NCBI GenBank assembly: GCA_008508345.1
Contig: QNGE01002367.1
Span: 1 to 64,000 of the forward strand
Length of the DNA: 64,000 nt
Direction of reading: 5' to 3'
Source of the DNA: Paragonimus westermani
Taxonomy: Eukaryota; Platyhelminthes; Trematoda; Plagiorchiida; Troglotrematidae
Each line of letters opens with the position of its first letter. Within the stretch, counting starts at the first letter, position 1. Of the stretch, positions 12,658 through 25,800 are shown piece by piece. The translations under genes were made by a program, and so were the position numbers. The notes under the pieces were generated by a model. The model was not told where the DNA came from. It did no database searches and was given only the letters and a program-made list of their open reading frames with translations.

Positions 12658-14963
12658 CTGCAAATGTAGTTTGAATTTACAAAGCATTATGATTTCCCGT
12701 TGTGCATTAGCAAGAGATGTTTAACGGGCCTTTTGAAGATGCCCGTACGTTCACCTTTGTCAAGCGCATTACTTACTAATTTCAAACTATTATTGTTCAA
12801 CTTCGTTAGCTAGTGGTCAGTTATCCAGAAACCACCTTCATGTACACAGACTATTCAGAATATTGTCTTGACACCACTATCATCACCGTTATGTTCTACA
12901 AAACTACACCTTTCATTGATATCAGCGCATGAAGAGAAGGAGATCGTCTCTAGATTAAGGACTTAAAAACTGGGGGGAACGTAATTTGGTTAAGCGAAGG
13001 AAATTGTATATAAACTGCATGACGGTCACACCCAACGAGAAAACGACCTAGGTGCACGTGATCGCAAGAAGGCGTTAGCACAACAACCGGCATCTTTGTG
13101 ATTATTGATCTCATGTTTGGCTATATTTAGTTTTGCTTGAATAATTCGCCAAAACAACAAAAAACCCTAACTAGAATAGACCGTTAGTGACTATACACCG
13201 TAGTGTTTAATGTAGGAGGCTTAGTCGGACATCCGGCACACGACTGTGAGCATGGACTAAGCGTTTCTAGCGTAACAGTAACTGCTTTCAGAATCCGTTA
13301 AAAGGCTATCCATTGACCCAAACTTACCCTAGGACTGTGGTTCAGCATCTCAGAAATACATGGCACAGCTACGTAAATAGTAGGTCACTATACTTAGTTC
13401 ATAATCCAATCACCTAATCCACTGCAATCACAACATTCGGGTAGGCAAGCGGAAGTGATCCATCCTTTGTCCAAATCAGCATGTTACGCTTGTGTTATCC
13501 CAAATTCTGAACTCTTGAATACTTCCTTGATGTACAGTTTTCTCAAACGTTCATTGTTTTTAAAATCCGTTTTTAAATGTTTTTCCTTGCTCTTGACTTA
13601 ATTAACTGCTGATGAAACAGATGGGCTGCAACCTGGTTCACTGGAGGGGTTTGTGTACGTGCACAAATCCCGAATGTCCTCACCACCCGTTTGATGTACT
13701 TAGGTTTATTTATTTTTACGTGGGATGTATTTGACATGTTTACCTAGTTGCGTGATGGACTGCTTCATTGCCGTTGATGAATGCCCTGCCCCATTCTTAT
13801 TCGCGTTTCTGTTTGAGGCCATTCATTTTGCCGTTTTTACGGCAGTTATTCGCTCTACCGTTGTAGCCCCTAAACACGTCAACACTGGTCTTCAGGTTTC
13901 GACGCATTCTTTTGCCAGACCACGAGAAAAGACGTCTGCTTTTGCGTTCCTTTCTTTGGTATGGTCCGAGAAGATGATTGTCAGCTCCTCAAAGGGCCCA
14001 CTGATCCCAACCAAACAGTGGCATTAAACTTTAGTTAGGGAACTGGTTGAATTAAAACAGTATCTATGAATAACTGAAGTTTTCCTCTTTGTCTGTTAAC
14101 AAACTTGACTTGTGTGAGCGCTTTCCACAACGGGCATGATACAGTGAGATCGTTAGCGTAAAACCATGTGGTGACCAAGCAACGCGTTAACAAGAAAATA
14201 TTAGAACACTGACCGTTCCGTTGAGCAAATGGTGCACACCGAAGTTTCAATTTAAAACGAAAGAAAATTCGCCTTAGCATCCCGACTGTTTTGCTGTGCA
14301 TGTTTTATCTGCCTTGCTTTTTTCAGTTTTTCTGACCTGCACTCGAGTGTTTTCGTATTTTCGTACCAGCCTGACAGTTTAGTTAGTGCCTGGTTACCCA
14401 TTTTCGCACTCTGTTTTAATGGTGTATGTGCCACCCTTATCGAAGCCATGCTAATTACCGTAGTTATAAACTTTCGATTGCGCCAAATAAACGTGTTGCC
14501 TATGAATATCATCTAACATGTTAGTTTAATATTATCCTGTTAGACAGTGATTTAGAATTCATTTCCCAGAACCGACTTGACCTGAGGTTGTCCACCTATC
14601 CAGTCTGCAAGTTTGTTCAGTAGCACCGTGGCATTGTGATGTAATCTTGATATGATATTTCAAACCGTTAATTTGTCGCACACATCAGTCAACTTTGTCA
14701 CGGAAGATTGTGAGGTGGACAGCATTTGCTCAACCGGTTGTGGTCGGCATGATCATCCGAATCGTTGACTACAGAAGCTATCCGAGATGATTATGTACGG
14801 TTGTCGATGACTCACACACATTCTTATCACTTACAGTTCTTCCACCTACACTTCTTTGATCAATCTTGAACCTTTCTGGTAAACATTTCCTCTTCCAGGT
14901 AATTACGTTTCACTGTCAGGCTGAGAGTTATTCCAAAAGAAAATTACATCTTAAAATCTAAAG

Positions 14964-15960
14964 TTGAAGCAAATAGTAATTTTCTATCAAATAAGCCAGT
15001 GCACACCGAACAGTCCGATTTCCGCAGTTTATTGTAGTTTATCTTTCCTGGACAAAATATGTGGCAGTTTTCAACCTTTTCATTCCAAATTTAACAATAC
15101 ATTTGATAGCTTCGATCGAAACGTTCTAACACCAACAACTTTAATCCCGCCTAGTTATGGTTTGCTAAAGACTACCCTAATGAACAAAGGAAACCTGTTT
15201 TTCATGTTTAGTTACACGTCAGTAGCCAAAGTGTCATCAAACATGTACTCTCGCTCTCTCCATCTTTTTTCACTGTGTGTGTTCAGTATCTGTCTGCATC
15301 TAAGGATTTATTTCATTTCAAGTGTGTAGATGACATTCATTTCGGATGTACGGATTTGAATAGTTAAAAAGCATTATACTTCAATATGATGTTGCTGAGC
15401 TGCCCCGTTCAGCATCAACTAGAAACGTGAAACTTAATCTAAAAAACATCAAGGTACCATCTATTTTCACACCAAGGCACGGTCCACAATCAAAGTATCT
15501 GACTGTTATTCTTTCAGTAACAGTGGTTTTCAGTTCATGCCACCATACGGCACCTCCAAGTATCTAGGGATTACACTCACTTCCGATCTAATATGATTAA
15601 TGCGCATCATCGAATTCGTTTCTAAATTCCGACGTTTCACTTCGTCCGAGTGACGACTGAAGTATTTCTATTTAGACATTTTTTCATTCCCGCATTTTCC
15701 ATAGTCCGTTAAATTTTTCTTCTCCTGCAAAAGTCAAGGCTTTCAGGCCGTTCTCTAACGTGTTTTATTTGAAGACGACTATGCCAATATATCCAGTCTA
15801 GTCCAATTTTTTATTCAGGCCACTACAGCTTGCTACAGAAGTGTCCATCGAATACTATCTCATCATTCTCCCCCATTATGTGGTTTACTTGTCCCGTGGG
15901 TTCCGTTAGCGCCATATGGTCAGGCTATCATGCACACGGAAGTTTGTCTTTGTAATAAAA
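14964..15960 (+). pseudogene. CR1-like non-LTR retrotransposon RT relic
   Basis: This is a decayed reverse transcriptase read through several frames with stops. It shows the RT palm entry FNNTFDSFDRNVL (compare F-S-K/N-AFDS-D-R-L), a degraded VPQG/LL region, a catalytic box decayed to CVDDIHFGCT (normally F/Y-A-D-D) and the thumb-side motif SKYLGITLTSDL. A degraded C-terminal region follows as far as about 15960. It lies opposite to the host gene inside intron D-E. Assignment to the CR1-like group rests on general motif style and is less certain than the LINE call. Confidence 0.55.
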
Positions 15961-18900
15961 GATTAGTTGTTAACTTGTTTTCAAAATGTTTACTCATATG
16001 ACTTAGAGAGTCTTGTTTATTTTCCTACCCTCCTTAACACATTCCACTTTTACTCACCTATCACGTGCAATAAGTCACTACTTGACTCGAAATGATACCG
16101 TTAAGTTTTAAAGTTTTCCTGGTTAATAATCAGGACTTTCTATTGTCACGGTCGGACTGCTGCCGAAGAGTAGTAGCACTTTTCGACTAGAACTGTTGTA
16201 AACATGACTTAACTCTCTGACACCTTTTACAGACCGTGAACTGTTCGTGCACTTCATGCCATAAGACTTAGAAATTACTAGTTGCTGCCAAGTAACATAC
16301 AAAAAAACAGCTGTCGAATTTTGAATTTCACTAACTGCTTGCTACTAGCTTTTAAATGATTAGAACTAACGTAAATCAGATGTCTCACTAAATTATTGTT
16401 GCACTCATATAATTAAAACGGTAACTTTCTTATAGTGAACTAACAGAACAGAATACTTCGATATTCTTTCACATAAGTATCCTATCCGATTGCTGGACGT
16501 TCAGCCTACCGTATAAACCGAGTTCACTTGCAAACGCGTCATGTCTCTTTTGAATTCTGTTCAGGATTAAGTCAGCGTAATTGTCACTACAAATAATGGT
16601 CAGTCCTGTGTGCATGTTTTCACTGTTGTTTGGCAAAATCAACATAGCATATTTCACGGTGGTATTTACAGTTTTTTCCTACCCTTTACAAGATGTGTAG
16701 TGCTTCTTAGAGATAGGAGTAACAGTAAGGAACACGTCAATAATTGCAATCTCTTTCAATGGACGTAACGCTTGATTTGTGAACACAGATAATGTTAAAA
16801 GACCGTTCGTTTTCATCTTTGAGGACCCCCGTAGTGAGGCGCGAATATGACTACAACGCTGCGTAGACGACATAACTACTCGTGGTGTGTTTGGCAAAAG
16901 CCGTCCTAAACATGCCGATAAGCCTGTTGATCTCGCTAGGTACGCATTGCTGGCTTGGACAGTTTTGTAACCATCATTCCATCGCCTTCCATACTGTACA
17001 TTTTTTGCACGATCTCCGGCAGACTAACATAAGCTTTTAGTTAATCAGTTTGTGATGTTTTCGAGAGATAGCGGTCTCAAGGTCAAGGCTTCATTCGTTG
17101 AAACGCGACGTTAGGTCGTCATAGTGAAGATAATGACGTCTGAAGTGAACTCCTAGGTCAGTCTGTTTTACCACACACAACAAAGAAACTAACCCTACTG
17201 GTACAGGATCGGGACCAGAACATTTCAAATGAACTTCGAATAATTCAACAAATCGGGTGTGTTGCAAACAGAGAGAAGGAGGAACTGAGAACGCACTAAC
17301 AAATCGTCCCGAGTGTATTAGAAAAATGAAATAAATATTTTTAAAGGTTTGAGAAAGTGTGGCAAGGATCGGACATGAAACAGCAACCATAGATCCCCGT
17401 GGAAGATTTACTCATCATACTAAAATCACTGAAGGATGCACATCTTATCGTGTTTAGAAATAACCGCGCCGGTGAAACTGTAGATGTGACCTAATTGCCT
17501 GCAGGCAAGCAAGAAAGATTGGCTACATGATTGCTGACATAAATGACTAGTTCTACCGTGATTTGGTTAAGAAGAAACCGTAGAATCTCTGAAGGAAAAT
17601 GGTTTGACTAAACTATCTGTAGAGCACTGAGCAGATATCATCTGCTCACGGCTGAAAAATTTGAACGTTTAGTCTGGTTTCATGTGACGCTCCGTTACTT
17701 TTCAGGAAACCATCACCTCAACAGGAAAATCACTGTGTCAATAGTTAAATCCGTTTGAGCTGTTTGCATGAGGTACTGAGAAGACAAGACAAGTTCTCGC
17801 CAGCCGTAAAGACACAACTAGCATAGGAAATTAAATTAAATGGCTGAATTTGCAGGTCACTAAGGGATGCGCTAATGCAGCTCCTAGTCATTTCGGCGTG
17901 TTCATTTTGGACTCCATTTAAAGCGTTCTGTCTGTTCTGTTGTGTAAATTTTGTGTTGATCCAGGAAATACGGCAGACCAATGTTTAGCGCACAGCAAAA
18001 TATTTCAAGAGGTACAGTTTCCCTAAAGTTTTTGATATCAAGATTAGCTTTGTCACCCACTGCGTACGTTTCAATTTGGCTCTCCTCATCTCGTCGAGTT
18101 GACCGTTAAAGTGTTGGTTTTGTGTGGGAGCTCCGTGTGCAATGAATATTTGAAGAAACATGAAACAACCGACATGACACTCATGTTCCGGTGACAGATT
18201 GGCCAACTACTTAAGGGGTGTGAATAGTTAAGACCAGCGATCTATGTCCACTAACCGGAAGTACAGTAGGGATGTCAAGCTGGGGTTGATACGCTCAGAA
18301 CAAAACATATCAGCCAATGAAACTTTTTTGTCTCTCCTAAAGACGATCGCGCGATATGAGCAGTTATGACAGCTATGACTGAGCGTTTGCACCGAATCAG
18401 TCGCGTCTAATGTGAGGTCAGTGGCACACGGTTGCCTCGCGAAAGAGTTGTCAGTTGAGACAGTGATGCACACTAATGACAGTATCTAACAAGGATTAAA
18501 CATGAGCGAAATGCCTTTTTTGAAAGCGCGTGAATGCCACATCCGTGGTCTTAACCCTGTTACTTACAGTCAACAATGCAAGTCGATCAAAAACTATTCG
18601 AAGAAATCTTGGGATAACTTTGGCACTTAGCAGTGATAATAATGAAAGAGGTCTGGGCAGAAAAACTGGAAATTGTGTGGATGAGACCAAGCCAAAAAAG
18701 GCTACGAACAAAAATGAAAACAGCTTTAGAAAGGTTTTTGAAAAGTTGCACTTGAGGGCTACTCTGTCGGTGGTGTGAGTTATCTGATTGCGGTGTAAAA
18801 TCTTGTATGTAATGAGGATGTTTAGACAAATGAAAGATGGCAAGCGTTTGAACTGATGGAGGAATTTCTACGAAAAACAAATGAGATATCGGCATCTCTG

Positions 18901-19289
18901 AAACGCTGTAGATAACGCAGAAGATCCACTGTTTTTCATCCTGCAACAGCCCATCAGTTCTCGTAAATATTATTAAAAAGTAATTACTAACCCCGAGATT
19001 TTGCAAGAAAATAGGGGTTGAAATGCATAACGCTTGTTCATATTTTTGTGTGAGAATGTAGAAAATCGTAACTGCCTGTTGCCCAGTTGCAATGCTCACC
19101 GGCGCAGCTGAGAGATGATAATGAACCCCAGAGTTTATTGTTGAAATTCTCACGTTGGAATAAACTCTTCCTTGAGCTCCCTTCCCTGTAAACATTGTGA
19201 ACGGTTTAAATCCTCACTAAAGTTAAAAACTTTGGAACTCTACTTTTGAGAAATTTGAAACACTGAGTTCTCTTTAACCACTTCAACAG

Positions 19290-19454
19290 AGCAGAAAGAA
19301 GACATATTGCAATATGTTGACATTTCATTTACTCTCACCAGTCGACAACGTAAAACATGCCAGTTATACACATCAAACAGTTAACGACTAACAAGAACTA
19401 GACACATACAGACACACCACTTGTTATGTAATCATGACCATGGCAACCCGACCG
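19290..19454. repeat. Left inverted terminal repeat of Penelope-like element
   Basis: This 165-bp block starts AGCAGAAAGAAGACATATTG and ends TGGCAACCCGACCG. It is the diverged reverse complement of 20711-20879, roughly 90% identical by eye. It contains the 16-bp perfect palindrome ACATATTGCAATATGT at 19302-19317. Penelope-like elements are known to be bounded by pseudo-LTRs in direct or inverted orientation, so this fits the family. Confidence 0.85.
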
Positions 19455-19489
19455 TAAAGTTTTATCCTCACATTGCTTGAAGGGTTCTT

Positions 19490-20700
19490 TCGAAGTAGTG
19501 GAACTTTTGGAAAATACCCAAGTAATGTATTCCATGGTTGTTGATTCCCTTTCACAAATGTTCCCCTTCGTGATTTTATCTCGAGTCAGAACTGTGATAT
19601 AGATGTTCCACTTGAATACCTTAGAGGTCTTATTTTGTTATGCGCAGAAAACGTTCTTTCCGATTTTGACGGACTTGCATACAAACAGATAGACGGTGTT
19701 GCTATGGGTAGTCCGTTAGGCCCAACACTAGCTGATATTTTCTTAGGAACGATTGAGTGGCAAGTCCCGGATGATATAGCTGATTTGTTATTGTACTAAA
19801 GATACGTTGATGATATTCTAATGTTTACTGATGCTATTCATTTTGACTTGTTCTTCAAATTTCTCAATAATATTCACATAAACCTATCTTTATCTCACGA
19901 AATGGAGTCGAACAATAGTTTACCTTTTTTGGATGTACTTGTTACTAGACGTATGGATGGTACTTTACGATGCTCAGTTCACTGCAAAGCAACTTGGGGT
20001 GGTCAATATTTCCAGTTTTTCCGTTTTGCTCCTATTGCATACAAACGGAGTTTAGTAAAGACACTGTTTCATAGAGCCAAACGTATTTGTACCCCGGACA
20101 CTCTGAAGACAGAATAGGAGTTGTTGAGACGAACTTTACTAACAAATGGATATCCCACAAATTCATTGATGCACATAATACGGTGGAGAAGACCACTGAG
20201 CCTGTACTGACGGCTCAAAAGAAGGATGTTTGCCTATTCTTGCCATTCGAGGGTGATCACCTTGCCAACGACATAAAGCACAAATTAAAATCTGCTCTGG
20301 CTCGAACGTATGCCGCTGCTCAGTTGCGCTTATTTCTTACCACTAGTGGACCAATTCTCCGCAAACGCAAAATTAGTTTGTCAAACTGCTCTCTCTTCCA
20401 TGTTGTGTACCAGTTACTTACAGTTGTAGTGACGTTTACATAGGCAAAACAGACCGACAACTAGCACAGAGAGTCGCCGAACACATCCCGAAGTGGTTGA
20501 AACATTAGATGACGCACCAGCCCCAACTTGGTGCACTGACTACCCGAAATCCAACGTCATCGATTGCTAAACACCTCATGACAACAGATCATCAAGTTGA
20601 CCCATTAAACTCATTCAAAATACTGTTGCGCAACCGAAATCCGAAGTTACTAGCGATGCCCATTCAAACTTCCCAACCGACGTTATGTGCACAGAAGTGG
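19490..20700 (+). mobile_element. Penelope-like element: RT plus GIY-YIG endonuclease (defective)
   Basis: The reading frames encode a Penelope-type reverse transcriptase followed by a GIY-YIG nuclease. Visible motifs are YKQIDGVAMGSPLGPTLADI (RT box 4), RYVDDILMFT (catalytic YVDD, about 19801-19830), MESNNSLPFLDVLVTRR, and RSLVKTLFHRAKRIC; then in another frame SCSDVYIGKTDRQLAQRV (nuclease YIG) and SSIAKHLMTTDHQVD near 20555. A TAA directly precedes the YVDD box and at least two frameshifts follow, so it is inactive. The N-terminal part is missing: the open region begins shortly after the left inverted repeat. The whole unit, repeats included, is about 1.6 kb. Confidence 0.85.
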
Positions 20701-20710
20701 TTGAAACAAC

Positions 20711-20879
20711 CGGTCGGGTTGCCATGGTCATGATTACATAATAAATGGTGTGCTTGTGTGTGTGTCTAGTTCCTGTTAGTCGTTAACTGTTTGATGTCTA
20801 TAACTGGCATGTTTAACGTTTGCGACTGATGAGAGTAAATGAAATGTTGACATATCGCAATATATGTCTTCTTTCTGCT
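20711..20879. repeat. Right inverted terminal repeat of Penelope-like element
   Basis: This is the partner of 19290-19454 in opposite orientation, starting CGGTCGGGTTGCCATGG and ending TCTTCTTTCTGCT. It contains CTGATGA at 20826-20832 and GAAA at 20841-20844, spaced as in a hammerhead core but without a convincing helix II. Confidence 0.85.
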
Positions 20880-21160
20880 GTGATGATCTGGAACTCTAGT
20901 TTTAGACCACACTGATAGATTTCTAAAAAGATTCATGGAACTAGGTGCCCATCTAATTTGAGATCCTGAGATTAAGGTAGAACCGATTTATGGGTTAATG
21001 CCATTTCCTTTGAGAAGCCTCTACTACGAACAAGTTTGTCTTCCTCTGTAATGCTCCTTAAAGTAGACTAGTGTATGAATTGTAGCGCAAAGTGAAACTT
21101 GTAAATGACTACATATTTATAAACGTAATGAAACATGTCGACAAATCCCAAGGAACCTAC

Positions 21161-21526
21161 TTGTTCTAGAATCGCATGCAGAACTAACTCGATGCTCGTG
21201 TTTTCAACTGGTAACCCCTCGAGCACTTCTTGATAAACTCGCATATCCACAACCCCATCTGCACCCTCTTCATTTTCTGGTGTTTTAGTCAATTCCACAC
21301 AAGAACTGACTTTTTCTTCCGGATTTCCAGAAAGTCCATCCTGTCTGGGTGTCACATGGGTGTGTGAAGTATCCTGATTGCCAATAGCGATCACCTTGGT
21401 TGTCGTCATAACTGGTAGCGATATCACTTTAATGTGCTTCAAGTAATTTTGCCACTGACGTCGAAAATCCATCAGATCATACAGCATAGCTGCAAGCTCG
21501 TCAAACATCTTCATGCCAAACGAAAG
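21161..21526 (-). CDS. SPAG17: SPAG17/PF6-like gene, exon D
   Basis: The exon is 366 nt (122 codons), phase 0 at both ends, with acceptor atttcag and donor gtaggt. It opens LSFGMKMFDELAAMLYDLMD and continues FRRQWQNYLKHIKVISLP. It then has an acidic, proline/threonine-rich linker of about 45 residues, and ends VVDMRVYQEVLEGLP and ELVLHAILEQ. The VDMR-x-Y and LxLHxxLEQV signatures are hallmarks of the family. An open frame extends upstream of the acceptor, so the start rests on phase agreement with exon C; an alternative AG about 40 bases further upstream would break the frame. Confidence 0.85.
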
Positions 21527-24500
21527 CTGAAATTCCACGAAGTGTTGTTGCGTTATATACAACTTGCTGAACAAGCAAATGTAAATGTATGAGCATCAAA
21601 TTGATGTTCGGCTTGAAAATTTTCCGGCTTTTACTTACCAACGACGTCTAACTTACATTCCATCTTAGCAGATATTCTAATGCGGAAAATAAACAGAAAC
21701 ATATCAACTGTGAGGACCACTTGATAGATTTTTGTCTTGTGGTTAGTATCTAAGGGATATTTTGCGTCATCATTAAAGATTTTAGCCCGAACAATACTCT
21801 ACAAACGTGTGACTCAGCCGCAGCAAATCTAAGTTCAATTGTGAGTTTCCGAATGACGATCAGGTAATAGCTTTGCTGTGGTCATTACATCTTTTTATGA
21901 GTTTTGGACTGTTAAAGCAAAATCGGAGGCTCAAAGAATCCCTGGCTGAAATGGATATGAAGGTGGGTACTGCTGGTACTTTACAGCCTGAAGTAATCAT
22001 CTAACCACCACCTGATACGCTTTACCCGACAAATGATACAAGAGGTCGTATATCATTTTAATTCATGATCCATGCGGACGAAGACGTTTTTTTATCTCCA
22101 CTTTGAAAAAGATGTTGTGGTTAAGGTGGTCAAACGGTGACTGCTGAGATTGGCAGTCGAAAAAATCTGTTGGGCTAACTTTCGTTTGACCACTGCTAGC
22201 ACATTCTACAACGCATCATCCTTCATGTTGTTACGTTTGTTTGAATCAATCATCCTACATGTTTTGTACTACAGTTTGACTGTCAAGCATAACATCTGAG
22301 TCTAAACCCATGTTACTGGAAGGCGGAGTGAATGAGAATGTTCTAGTTTTGACCGAATGCAATTACCTCTTTATCAAGAGAACCATCCTTCATATTTCTT
22401 TCACTGTTCAGAGATCGTTCGAAAATGCTGAAATTTTCTTTTTGGATATTTGGTCACATCAGAGCATCCCCTACTCCAGTTCTCTAATTTAAATTTGATC
22501 GAATTCATGATTGAAGACACCCGTCGTCAAATGTTGGAAATTATACGGTCCATGATTTGTTGAGCGACTTTCTAAGTCACTCACTCAGGTGACCATTTTT
22601 TCATGTAAGGTTTAGGATAATCTGATGGTCCGGCATTAGAAAACAACGTTGTTTTCTACCTTCAAACACACCATATTATGCCTAGAAGATAAAACGCGTG
22701 GAATTCAACGAACAGCTGAAATTCAAGTGGAGTTTATCAGCACCGCAAGAATAAGAACACGACCTTCTTTGTTTTCTTCTGAGATATTTCTAACAGCACA
22801 CCTTGTGGCTTAAGGCTTCGAACGTTAAGCTGACAGCCCACCAAGTAACTGACCCTTGGTGGTAAGATCTTCACAGCGTGAATTGACAGCATACACTGAC
22901 TGTCTTGCTGTTGGTCATAGGTCATCCCCAGTGTAGTGATGTGCGACGCAACCAGCTGTGGTTTATATTTGTGAGGGAAGCACAGTCTACTGAAACGCAC
23001 AGTTGGTCATGTTACCCCTCCACACGTTTGCCATGTCATAACGAAAATGATGACCAACTTCGATTAGTCTTTCACAGTCTTCCCACCTCAAAATCCTTGC
23101 CTTGTTATTGTGCAGTTGGAATGTGTGAGCCGACGTCTTCCTTTTATACAATAGACACTATTAGACCTACTCAAAACGCGTGCTGATGGGCAAATTCTAA
23201 GCTGCCGTTAAACAACTGTTTGAGAATAGCAGCAGACAAAGTAAACGTACTCCAGTAAGTTGACAGCTTGTTTTCTCTCGCCGATAAATACTGCAAATAT
23301 ACCACAAATCCTGGAGTGTCGCCAAGCGTTTTGCAGAAACAAAGTGCAGACGCAAACGACACGAAATTATGAATAATAAATTAGAATAACTAAGTAAGCG
23401 TATAACAAACAAATTTATCTTACGGAACTTCAACAGTGAGGTAATTAACGAATACGGGCAGTATTTCCCGTCTTTTGAAAGGCGAAAGCGATCTGATATG
23501 TCCCTGAAATAAACTTTTGATGTCCATGTGTAAAGACGATGTGGTTTCTTGATCCACAAACAACAATGCTACCAGTGTCTCCTTTGGAGACAGTTAACAA
23601 AAGTTGAGCATTTAAGTAGTACTCCCATACGAATGTGACTGAGCGTTTGTTTACAGTATGTTATTCCCAACTAATATGCGATCACTGGGGCAGAGGTCAA
23701 CACGGTCACTTCAAGAAGTGTTGACTTGAGTTATGATGTTGGTCAGTGGCAAGGATATGTACCGCTGACAAACTTCGGTAAGAGCAAAACGCCGGTCTGA
23801 AGATTCTTTTCGAAACCAGTTGTCTGTAAGCGTCTTTGTAAATACAAAGAGCGCAACCAACTGTGAGTGTTGTTCAGCTTAAATTAAGCTCACTGCATCC
23901 ACGTGGCCACTTAGAATCAGAACAATATGACGAGCACGTATTTTCAAAACAAAATTCACCAGGTCACCATATTTTTGAAGAGTAAATGATAGATGTTGAT
24001 TACAGCGTGAATAAAACTCACTTGAAATTGAACAACAAGAAAGCAACCAAATTAGTCTTATCCACCACTAGGGTGGACTATCTGTCAATACTAATTCGGG
24101 ATGAGTGGAAGGTCCCTAGATCAACCAAAATTCTTGGCTATCTATCAGTAATAATTCTTTCGTAGATTTCCTTTCAAGCCTTCATACAACCGTTTTCATT
24201 TAGATGTTCGGAAAGCGTTATCACTGTGACAAAATTCACAGTAATTTCTCCTGTAGGTCTATTTTATGGAAACCGCACAGTACTCTCCGATCAGTTCGTG
24301 ATTTTTTATATGAGGGTTTGTGTTCAACGTTGACGGACACGGTCCGATTTTGAACAAGCAAACATTGTTTGTTCCCATTAAAAATCGGTCATATGCACAA
24401 CATTATTGCTCTGCCAAATCGAACACAAAACCGGAATATCAACTGATTAAACCATATCTATGATGGGCAAAAATAAATGAGTTTGCGTAGTATTTAACCT

Positions 24501-25800
24501 GACACAGTTTCTACACATCCATAAATATCAATATTTAGAAGTACAGAACTTTTCTGTATAATTTAGGATCGCCATGAACCCACCCTTTAACCCTACCGGC
24601 ATTTGTAAAGAATGGCTACTTCTAGAGTTCGAATTTACCTCGTCCCACATCCTATGAGTAGTCAGTCATTCTGACGAGACCACAATTATTTTGAATTCTC
24701 CATCAGCGTTATTTCATGTTATAGTACTGCGAAGCTCAACACGTTTAATAACCTCCACTGTACCCATTGATCTACTTCGAAAGAATCTTTAAATCTATGA
24801 TCACTCATGTCATTATTTCATTGCAAGGTAGTATTGTGATTATGACTGAAATATATTCAAATCACAAATATTAATGTCAGCGTAACAACAGACAAGAACT
24901 CAACTACTTGGCAAGCTTATTTTCATACCATTTCTGCGTCTCCACTCGAAACGTACGTTGTTTATTCATCTGCTCCTTGTGCTTACTGCTCTGTTGGCTC
25001 CGATGGAATGTATGTACATACAACATGGACCGAGTAATCAGGTGACTATTTGAACACCCCGAGAATGTCAATTTACATAGCCTCAGCAACCTCATCGTGA
25101 ATCAAACTGTATTAAGTATATGGAAAATTGATTTTAAATTTTCCATGATTTTTCGATGAGCAGATTACCTATTGTATTTTACACCTAAATTGCTAACTAA
25201 TTACGAATTATAGGAACCGATAAAACCCATGAGTAGAGTAAAGGAAAGGTTCTTATATAACAGCCTATTCCTAGTGTATTACTAGTTGATATGGATATGG
25301 TTACATCTGATGATTTTCAGTTGATAGGAACTGACCTAACTGGTTTCAAGTTGAACACCACTCGCATCTGATCACAGCCTTTGCATCCAGGAAACTATTT
25401 CAGTTAGTTAACTTAGAAAGGAAACACTACAGGCTGAAGTTTTGCTATTGCACCTCTGACGATATCAAACAAGATCAAAAGTTGAGTCCAGTGTTTTTTT
25501 GGAAGAGGCTAACTGAAAATTCTAACCGAATTCAAGGGCTACTATCAAATATAGATGACATTCAGCTTTAAACTAACCAGATCCCAGCCTACTTTCTACT
25601 ACTTCGTTTTATTTGTATCCTATCAATTGATATAGTCCGTAGCAAACGGTTGCCAATAAATTCCGTTCTATGTAGTAATGAGTTCAACGGACATCCGTCG
25701 TCCTTGCAGCCGCTACTACTGGTAATGGTTATATAAACATTCATAGAACATTCAGTTTCAATCAAGCTATTCGTTAGTCTCAGTTTAGTGGACGACTTAC
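21527..25800 (-). other. SPAG17 intron C-D
   Basis: Contains the degenerate hammerhead foldback element at 25305-25595 and a fragment near 23636-23730 that resembles the head of that family. The minus-strand open frames at 22737-23000 and 23197-23559 are not assignable. Confidence 0.55.
25305..25595. mobile_element. Degenerate hammerhead foldback element, copy 1
   Basis: Two diverged arms (about 25305-25437 and 25454-25590) face each other and match the two arms of the 57.6-58.0 kb element; for example TTTCAAGTTGA, CATCTGATCACAGCCT and AAACACTA in the left arm. The right arm carries a hammerhead-like core: CTGACGA at 25455-25461, a 3-bp helix II (ATC/GAT), CAAA where GAAA is expected, and a GTC cleavage triplet at 25485-25487. 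The G-to-C change in the core should inactivate it. The loop is only a few tens of bases and lacks the tRNA-like part. Confidence 0.55.

Larger units (their letters stand above)
12658..21160 (-). other. SPAG17 intron D-E (8.5 kb) with transposon insertions
   Basis: This is the longest intron between recognised exons. It holds the CR1-like LINE relic (14964-15960) and the Penelope-like element (19290-20879). A 202-codon minus-strand open frame at 18587-19195 is the longest open frame of the window but shows no known motif. The remainder is unrecognised. Confidence 0.55.

Noticed and set aside
18587..19195. 202-codon minus-strand open frame, the longest in the window
   Set aside because: It has no recognisable motif, lies within a large intron, and one open frame of this size is not surprising in 64 kb read in six frames.
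22737..23000. Minus-strand frame with a PPRVSYLVGCQL stretch loosely like Ty3/gypsy protease-RT linkers
   Set aside because: Too short and no neighbouring RT, RNase H or integrase motif.
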